DNA of 62,856 nt from an uncultured Verrucomicrobia subdivision 3 bacterium (GTDB lineage Bacteria > Verrucomicrobiota > Verrucomicrobiia > Limisphaerales > UBA11358). Shown here one piece after another: positions 58,488 to 62,856 of this stretch. The stretch lies in NCBI GenBank assembly GCA_903820285.1, contig CAIJGS010000329.1, forward strand, positions 1 to 62,856, written 5' to 3'. The translations under genes were made by a program, and so were the position numbers. The first letter of the stretch is position 1. Each line of letters opens with the position of its first letter. The notes beneath the pieces are model-generated. The model saw only the letters and a list, made by a program, of their open reading frames with translations. It made no database searches and was not told the origin of the DNA.

Positions 58488-59186
58488 TCAGTTCAGTTGG
58501 AGACGATAAATGATGGTGGTTTGAAAGGTGCGATTTCCGTTTCCGCCCGGCAGGTGCCAGTGGCGGCGGATAAAATCCACGGTGGCGCGGTCCAGAATGG
58601 GATAACCGGAGGAGCTTTTCAGATCCACGGACAGGACATTACCGGCGGCATCCGCTTGCAGAGTAACGGTCACACTCCCCTGCTCGCCTTGCTCCTTGGC
58701 GATGGGCGGGTAGGACGGCGAGGGTCGGTCCCCGCCGGTGCCTGTATCAGCCACGGACTGGATGCGGGCAGAGACGCTCATGGGTTCCGCCGGAGGTGCG
58801 GCGGCCATCGAGGCGGGCACGACCAGTCCGCCCAGCGTGGGCACCGAAAACTGGATGTTCGGCAGGGACGGAATCACAACGGCCACCGGCGTGGCCTCGG
58901 CGGCGGGATCAGGACGCTCCTGTTTTTGCGGCTGGCTGTCAGTAGGCGGAATCACGACCGGTTCGACGACCACCGGGACGGGTTCATCCAGAGGCGCCAC
59001 AGCGCGGATATCCACGGATCCGCGCCGGGCGCCGCACAGGCCGATGAGCAAAAAGACGAGGCACACCGAGTTGACCCAAGCGAGCGGGCGCTCGGGATCG
59101 CGGTCAGCCCCGGGGAGACAGAGGCGCGCCAGATCGTCTTGCAAGCCGGCTCCGGGATTCAACCGGCTGGCTTCGTTTGATTTCAT
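58488..59186 (-). CDS. tonB: TonB-family energy transducer
   Basis: 232 residues from the ATG at 59186; an upstream in-frame ATG at 59234 would overlap the TonB receptor stop. N-terminal membrane helix (about 33-52, AWVNSVCLVFLLIGLCG), a Pro-rich linker (about 70-150, PVPVVVEPVVIPPTDSQPQKQERPDP) and a C-terminal TonB domain with SYPPIAKEQGEQGSVTVTLQADAAGNVLSVDLKSSSGYPILDRATVDFIRRHWHLP, which has the YPxxA-type entry and the terminal IIYRLQL strand. It spans the periplasm to contact the TonB receptor encoded next. Confidence 0.92.
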   Translation of the reverse strand: MKSNEASRLNPGAGLQDDLARLCLPGADRDPERPLAWVNSVCLVFLLIGLCGARRGSVDIRAVAPLDEPVPVVVEPVVIPPTDSQPQKQERPDPAAEATPVAVVIPSLPNIQFSVPTLGGLVVPASMAAAPPAEPMSVSARIQSVADTGTGGDRPSPSYPPIAKEQGEQGSVTVTLQADAAGNVLSVDLKSSSGYPILDRATVDFIRRHWHLPGGNGNRTFQTTIIYRLQLN

Positions 59187-59208
59187 GTTTGGATGCGGGC
59201 GAAGCGCT

Positions 59209-61473
59209 TCAGAATGCGTAGCTGAGAGAACCAAAGAATCCGAGTCGTTCGCCGTATTGCGCGGCGTTCACACCCACGCCGGAACCGTCGCGCAGTTCGT
59301 ACACGTTGTCCGTCAGGTTCACCACGTCGAGCCGGGCTTTCAGCATCCGCTTGTGCGGCAGGTTGAAACCCTGTTCGATGCCGACGTTGATGGAGTAATA
59401 GGCCGGCACGCTGGCACCGTTGGGAATATTCGAGCCATCGGCGGCCGTGCCATCGGTGCGCAAGCCGCTGCCATAGAGGGCATCCATGAAAACGCGCGTG
59501 CGGCCGGTGTCGCCTTCCTTCCAGGTGTAGGCAATGCCGAAGGAGCCGGTGTAGCGCTGGTCGTGATCGAGGGAGATCCAGTGGTTCTGGACGTAGGCGG
59601 CGTCCGTGGGATCAAACAGGAACTGCGAGGAATTCCAGCCTTTGCCCTGGGCCTTGGAGTACGCGACGTTCGCGTAAACGGAAAAGCCGTGGTGCTCGTA
59701 GCTGGTGGTGAATTCCACACCATAGATGCGGCCCACGGAATAATTGAACGCGGCCGGAATCAGGCTCTGCCCAAAGAGGCCGTCATCCAACTGGTTTTGG
59801 GCGGTCTTGTAATAGCTGTCGAGACCGGCCTGCCAGCCGGGCAGAAGTTTCTGGCTGACGCCGACGTCATAATAATTGGCGCGCTCGGATTTGACGTTGC
59901 TGTCCAGATCGGTGGCGGACTGGTTGGAGGTGCCGTCAAATTTCGTCAGGCTGCCGGCGGAAACACTCTCGGCTGGCGGCGGGGTGAAGTAACGCGAATA
60001 CCCGGCATGCAGCGTGGTGGCATCGGTGGGCTGATAAATGAGGTTCACGCGCGGGCTAAGCTGGTTTTCGTTGTCGAAGGACGAATTGTAAACATCGAAG
60101 CGTGCGCCGTAGTTGAGGGTGACCTTCGGCAGGAGTTTCCATTCATCCTGCAAATAAACCCCGGCAAACATCGCCTTGATGTTGGAATTATCCACGATGT
60201 TGGTGAGGCTGGTGGGATTGCCGGACACCGGGTCCAGATTGAAGGCGGTGGTGGAGGTATCCACGGCGGTGGATTCGCTCATCAGCATGGCTCCGCCGCG
60301 CAGGGTGTGCTTATCGCCGAGCTCATAGCTGGCATCGGCCTGGAGGCCGCCGGAGTAGAGGTTGCGCTGGACGTCGCTGGCCACGCCATTGTAATAGAGG
60401 TCCCCCACGGGGTCGGGGGTGAAGTGGACATCGCTATTCCGGACAAAGGTGGAGACCTGCAGGTTCAGGTCGCCGGCCGATTTCTGGTAGGCAATGACGC
60501 CGTAATAATTCTGCTCGTTCTGGTTTTCATTGAGGTTGGCGGAATTGAAGCTGGTGGCCGACTGGCCGGGCATGGCCGTCCACCACGGATTGGGCGAGGG
60601 ATTGGACGTGGTGGCGCCGGGCGCGCCGGGGTCCAGCCCGGGTGTGTTCGGAATCTGAAAATCGCTATAGTCGGCGCTGCCCATCACGCTGATCCGGCTG
60701 GTGTCATCCAGAATATAGGACAGATAGGTAAATCCCCGGTACTGGCCGGTGGTGTCATGGATGGCATTGTGGCTGGCGGTGGGATTCTCGATGCCCAGAT
60801 CATTGTGATCGTAGCTGCCATCGAAGAAGTAATTGAGTTTCCCTTGCGAGCCGCCGTATTCGAAGCTGGGGCGGTAGGTGTTGTAGCTCCCGCCATAGAC
60901 TTCGCCACTGCCACCGTTTTCAAAGGCGCCGCTTTTGGTCTGAATATCCACCACGCCGGCCGTGCGGAAACCGTATTGCGCCGGCAGGGAGCCGGTGATG
61001 AGCTGCATGGAATCCACAAAGCGCGGGTCCAGTTCCTGGCCGAAGCCGGTGACGCCCTCGGGAAGGAGCACATCGTTGATGCGGTACTGCAGGTTCGCAT
61101 GTTCGCCGCGCACGTGCAGCCCGCCGTTCGGGGCGGAGTCCTCCGCCACGCCCGGCGCGCGGAGGATGATCTGACTGAAGGGAGCATTGCCGCCCTGCGA
61201 AGCCGATTCGATCTGCGACTGGTTGATCGTGTAGGCCGAGGCGCCGAGCGACGGCACGATCTGGCTGCGCGCCTGGTTCAACTGACCGACCACGGTCACA
61301 TTGCCCAGATCAGTGACGTTGGTGACGCCGCCGGCAGGGATGTTGTTTGTGGAAGTAACGCTATTTGACTGGGCGAAGGCCGCTGTCCCGCAGGACAGGG
61401 CCGCCGCCGAAATGACCGACCGATAAAATTTACCGCTGCTGACGTTATGCTGCTTTGTTGCCAATTTTTTCAT
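59209..61473 (-). CDS. TonB-dependent outer-membrane receptor
   Basis: 754 residues from the ATG at 61473; the open frame reaches 61542. Signal peptide about 1-34 (ALSCGTAAFAQ). The N-terminal TonB-box-like VTDLGNVTVVG, plug domain (about 55-170; YTINQSQIESASQGGNAPFSQIILRAPGVAEDSAPNGGLHVRGEHANLQYRINDVLLP) and a 22-strand barrel. The C-terminal strand is YGERLGFFGSLSYAF, ending in Phe as expected. Substrate unknown. The gene heads the operon receptor-tonB-exbB-exbD-exbD-coiled-coil. Confidence 0.93.
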   Translation of the reverse strand: MKKLATKQHNVSSGKFYRSVISAAALSCGTAAFAQSNSVTSTNNIPAGGVTNVTDLGNVTVVGQLNQARSQIVPSLGASAYTINQSQIESASQGGNAPFSQIILRAPGVAEDSAPNGGLHVRGEHANLQYRINDVLLPEGVTGFGQELDPRFVDSMQLITGSLPAQYGFRTAGVVDIQTKSGAFENGGSGEVYGGSYNTYRPSFEYGGSQGKLNYFFDGSYDHNDLGIENPTASHNAIHDTTGQYRGFTYLSYILDDTSRISVMGSADYSDFQIPNTPGLDPGAPGATTSNPSPNPWWTAMPGQSATSFNSANLNENQNEQNYYGVIAYQKSAGDLNLQVSTFVRNSDVHFTPDPVGDLYYNGVASDVQRNLYSGGLQADASYELGDKHTLRGGAMLMSESTAVDTSTTAFNLDPVSGNPTSLTNIVDNSNIKAMFAGVYLQDEWKLLPKVTLNYGARFDVYNSSFDNENQLSPRVNLIYQPTDATTLHAGYSRYFTPPPAESVSAGSLTKFDGTSNQSATDLDSNVKSERANYYDVGVSQKLLPGWQAGLDSYYKTAQNQLDDGLFGQSLIPAAFNYSVGRIYGVEFTTSYEHHGFSVYANVAYSKAQGKGWNSSQFLFDPTDAAYVQNHWISLDHDQRYTGSFGIAYTWKEGDTGRTRVFMDALYGSGLRTDGTAADGSNIPNGASVPAYYSINVGIEQGFNLPHKRMLKARLDVVNLTDNVYELRDGSGVGVNAAQYGERLGFFGSLSYAF

Positions 61474-61500
61474 AATAAATCCAATAATGGTTAAGTTAAT

Positions 61501-61549
61501 GGGCGGATCTGCACAGAGCCGCCCTCTGCCATGCACACGCACGGCAGAG
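61501..61549 (-). promoter_or_regulatory. Two adjacent hairpins upstream of the TonB receptor
   Basis: GGGCGG/CCGCCC (61501-61524) and CTCTGCC/GGCAGAG (61524-61549) are consecutive stem-loops sharing a base. They lie between the small membrane protein gene and the receptor gene in the 61474-61610 gap. Possible attenuator or leader structure; no T-run follows in the minus direction. Confidence 0.4.
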
Positions 61550-61610
61550 TTATTGCCAAGGGAATCAAACGGAAATCAGCCGCCACGGACAGTGGCGACC
61601 GAACGGAATA

Positions 61611-62024
61611 TCAGGAAAGGACGGCAGGCAGCGGCGGACCGCGATCGGCGGGCAGAACGATGAAGGTGGGAACAAAGCCAGTGACGGGGACGAGCAGGAC
61701 GAGCGGACCGCCCGGGACGAACGGGGCCGGTTCCACGCCCACGGCGGCATGCTCCACCTGGCCGTGGGCAAAGAGCGTGATGGCGCATTGATGACCAGCC
61801 TCGCGGGCATCGGAGTGCAACCGCTCATGCAACGTTGGGGAAGCCGCCAGCAGATTAAGCGCAAGGACAACCAGCACCAGCATGGCAGCCACGACTGGCG
61901 ATAAACATCCCGGTAAACAACCCCTTAAATGGCGCTTCGTGTATTGCAAAGCGTTTGCAATATATAAATGAGCTGGATTAAAGCAAGCGGATAATGCTCT
62001 CTGCCAAAGTTTTTGCATTATCAA
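61611..62024 (-). CDS. Small DUF2946-like membrane protein upstream of the TonB receptor
   Basis: 137 residues. A central membrane helix (about 44-62, VVAAMLVLVVLALNLLA) is followed by SPTLHERLHSDAREAGHQCAITLFAHGQVEHA, a His-rich segment with a Cys (His x Cys x4 F-A-H-G), and a second hydrophobic stretch (about 108-125) ending DRGPPLPAVLS. This HERLH...HQCAxTLF pattern is one I recall just upstream of TonB receptors in Verrucomicrobia, which suggests metal handling, though it has not been shown. Same strand as the receptor, about 137 bases upstream. Confidence 0.6.
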   Translation of the reverse strand: MIMQKLWQRALSACFNPAHLYIANALQYTKRHLRGCLPGCLSPVVAAMLVLVVLALNLLAASPTLHERLHSDAREAGHQCAITLFAHGQVEHAAVGVEPAPFVPGGPLVLLVPVTGFVPTFIVLPADRGPPLPAVLS

Positions 62025-62166
62025 TCGCGCTTCCTAAGGGGAGGCCGAAATCGCAAAAACCAAAGTGCGCCCACTGAAGTTAACATTTGCGTTCACGACA
62101 AAGGGGTCAGTCAATAGTTTTGTGCTATTTTGATTAACAACCCGGCCATTTACCACCAACCAAAGC

Positions 62167-62308
62167 GCGGGAGTATGTTGATAACGCAAATTGGAATCTG
62201 GGTTCGCAGCCCTCGAATGGTTTAACTGAAACTTTGGTGCAATTGGATTAACCAAACCATCCACAATGCCAGCACAGTGGTTCGTTTGCGTTATCTACAT
62301 ACTCCCGC
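62167..62308. repeat. 24-bp inverted repeat with 94-bp spacer in gap 62025-62622
   Basis: 62167-62190 and the reverse complement of 62285-62308 agree at 23 of 24 positions (one T/A change). Both arms read REYVDNAN in one frame (plus at 62167, minus at 62308), so this may be an inverted duplication of a short coding piece. The rest of the 600-base gap shows no gene, only a TTGGATGTTGGGCGT copy at about 62436-62450. Confidence 0.55.
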
Positions 62309-62622
62309 CAAAGCGAAACCATGGACCGCCAATGTCCATCCCGCCCGGCCATGATGAGCCCAGTGAAAATACGCATTCCGACCCAGCTAATCGGCACCAG
62401 CCCCACGCCCGCTACCTTACCGCGCGCCTCTGCCATTGGATGTTGGGCGTGGCAACCGTCCGCAAGGACTGTTTGGTGGTGGATATTTCCTCATCCATGT
62501 GCCTGTTGTCCCTTTAGCCCTTTCCCAAGCAACCACTGAATCAACCACAACCGCATCATTAAACCCATCGCACCGCTAATAAATCCATCCTCAATCCTCC
62601 ACCCGCAATCCTCATTTATCTT

Positions 62623-62856
62623 ATGAAACGCACCGGCAAAATCGCCCGTCTCCCGCACCACCTCCGCAACCAGCTCAACCAGCGCCTCTACAACGGTGAA
62701 CCCGGCGTGGACCTCATCCAATGGCTCAACAGCCTCCCCGAAGTCCAGGCCATCCTCGCCGAACATTTCAACGGCGTCCCCATCAGCCCCCAAAACCTCT
62801 CCGAATGGAACAATGGCGGCTTCCTCGACTGGCTCACCACCCAGGAACTCCTCGAA
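62623..62856 (+). CDS. Partial gene at right edge, Verrucomicrobial expanded family
   Basis: 78 codons from the ATG at 62623, open to the window edge. The head reads MKRTGKIARLPHHLRNQLN, then QRLYNGEPGVDLIQWLNSLPEVQAILAEHF, and ISPQNLSEWNNGGFLDWL. I recall this family as expanded in Verrucomicrobia, with KIARLP and NLSEWK as its main marks; the function is unknown. The C-terminal part lies outside the window. Confidence 0.65.
   Translation, partial: MKRTGKIARLPHHLRNQLNQRLYNGEPGVDLIQWLNSLPEVQAILAEHFNGVPISPQNLSEWNNGGFLDWLTTQELLE

Noticed and set aside
58738..61368. 876-codon plus-strand open frame
   Set aside because: It is antisense to the TonB and TonB-receptor genes, and its Gly/Val/His-rich composition is typical of a GC-rich shadow frame.
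1..62856. CRISPR array, rRNA or tRNA genes
   Set aside because: No regularly spaced identical repeats and no tRNA T-arm or rRNA-like stretch was found by eye. A covariance search could still reveal a tRNA that I missed.

Overview
The window looks like chromosomal DNA from a free-living, Gram-negative member of the Verrucomicrobiota, probably near Pedosphaera/Limisphaerales. This is inferred from gene content, not from a marker gene: there is no rRNA or tRNA here. The clues are an outer-membrane lifestyle (lpxD, TonB receptor, three sets of MCE/Mla components), a PEP-CTERM protein, a prepilin-like protein with the [20 protein letters not shown] head, futalosine-pathway menaquinone synthesis (mqnC), an SpmA-SpmB fusion, many short dispersed hairpin repeats between genes, and a partial gene at the right edge that belongs to a family I recall as expanded in this phylum.

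Layout. 0-4 kb: a membrane methyltransferase-like protein, a four-gene ExbB-ExbD-TonB-like-zinc ribbon operon, and signal peptidase I. 4-10 kb: a secreted subtilase and a block of two PAS histidine kinases plus a FixJ-type regulator. 10-14.6 kb: small membrane proteins, an aldo/keto reductase, an Imm21-like lipoprotein operon and a Tat-exported phosphoesterase. 15-18 kb: six small same-strand ORFs separated by attC-like repeats. 18-26.5 kb: PEP-CTERM protein, ABC-F ATPase, LpxD, DUF2721 protein, an orphan MlaE permease, SpmAB fusion, prepilin-like protein. 26.6-34 kb: a 1077-residue secreted Calx-beta protein, a lysine aminotransferase-like enzyme, a serine hydrolase and a NamZ-type muramidase. 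34-36.4 kb: a degenerate Mla-type ATPase with an MCE protein. 36.5-45 kb: DppD-like ATPase, gamma carbonic anhydrase, Wzz-like protein, HTH protein, KDPG aldolase, MqnC, glycosyltransferase, LysR regulator. 45-47.6 kb: a HigBA-type toxin-antitoxin pair with a perfect operator palindrome, a frameshifted membrane protein and a macrodomain gene flanking a good attC-like site, and a MITE. 47.6-49.3 kb: nucleoside salvage (Cdd, PNP) and YbjQ. 49.5-56.4 kb: a lipid-transport island (RND/HpnN-like exporter, aromatic-repeat secreted protein, MlaE, MlaF, MlaD). 56.4-62 kb: a complete TonB receptor, TonB, ExbB, ExbD, ExbD, coiled-coil operon with an upstream small membrane protein.

How the genes fit together. 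The main theme is envelope traffic: three separate MCE/Mla loci, two independent proton-channel energy transducers, LPS acylation, peptidoglycan turnover and secreted adhesin-like proteins. The most promising undescribed items are the aromatic-repeat protein embedded in the MCE/RND island, the integron-like cassettes at 46.1-47.1 kb and 15.2-17.9 kb, and an ATPase of the Mla type that has lost its signature motif, catalytic Glu and switch His but keeps Walker A. Gaps of more than 300 bases are mostly filled with families of short dispersed repeats, listed individually.
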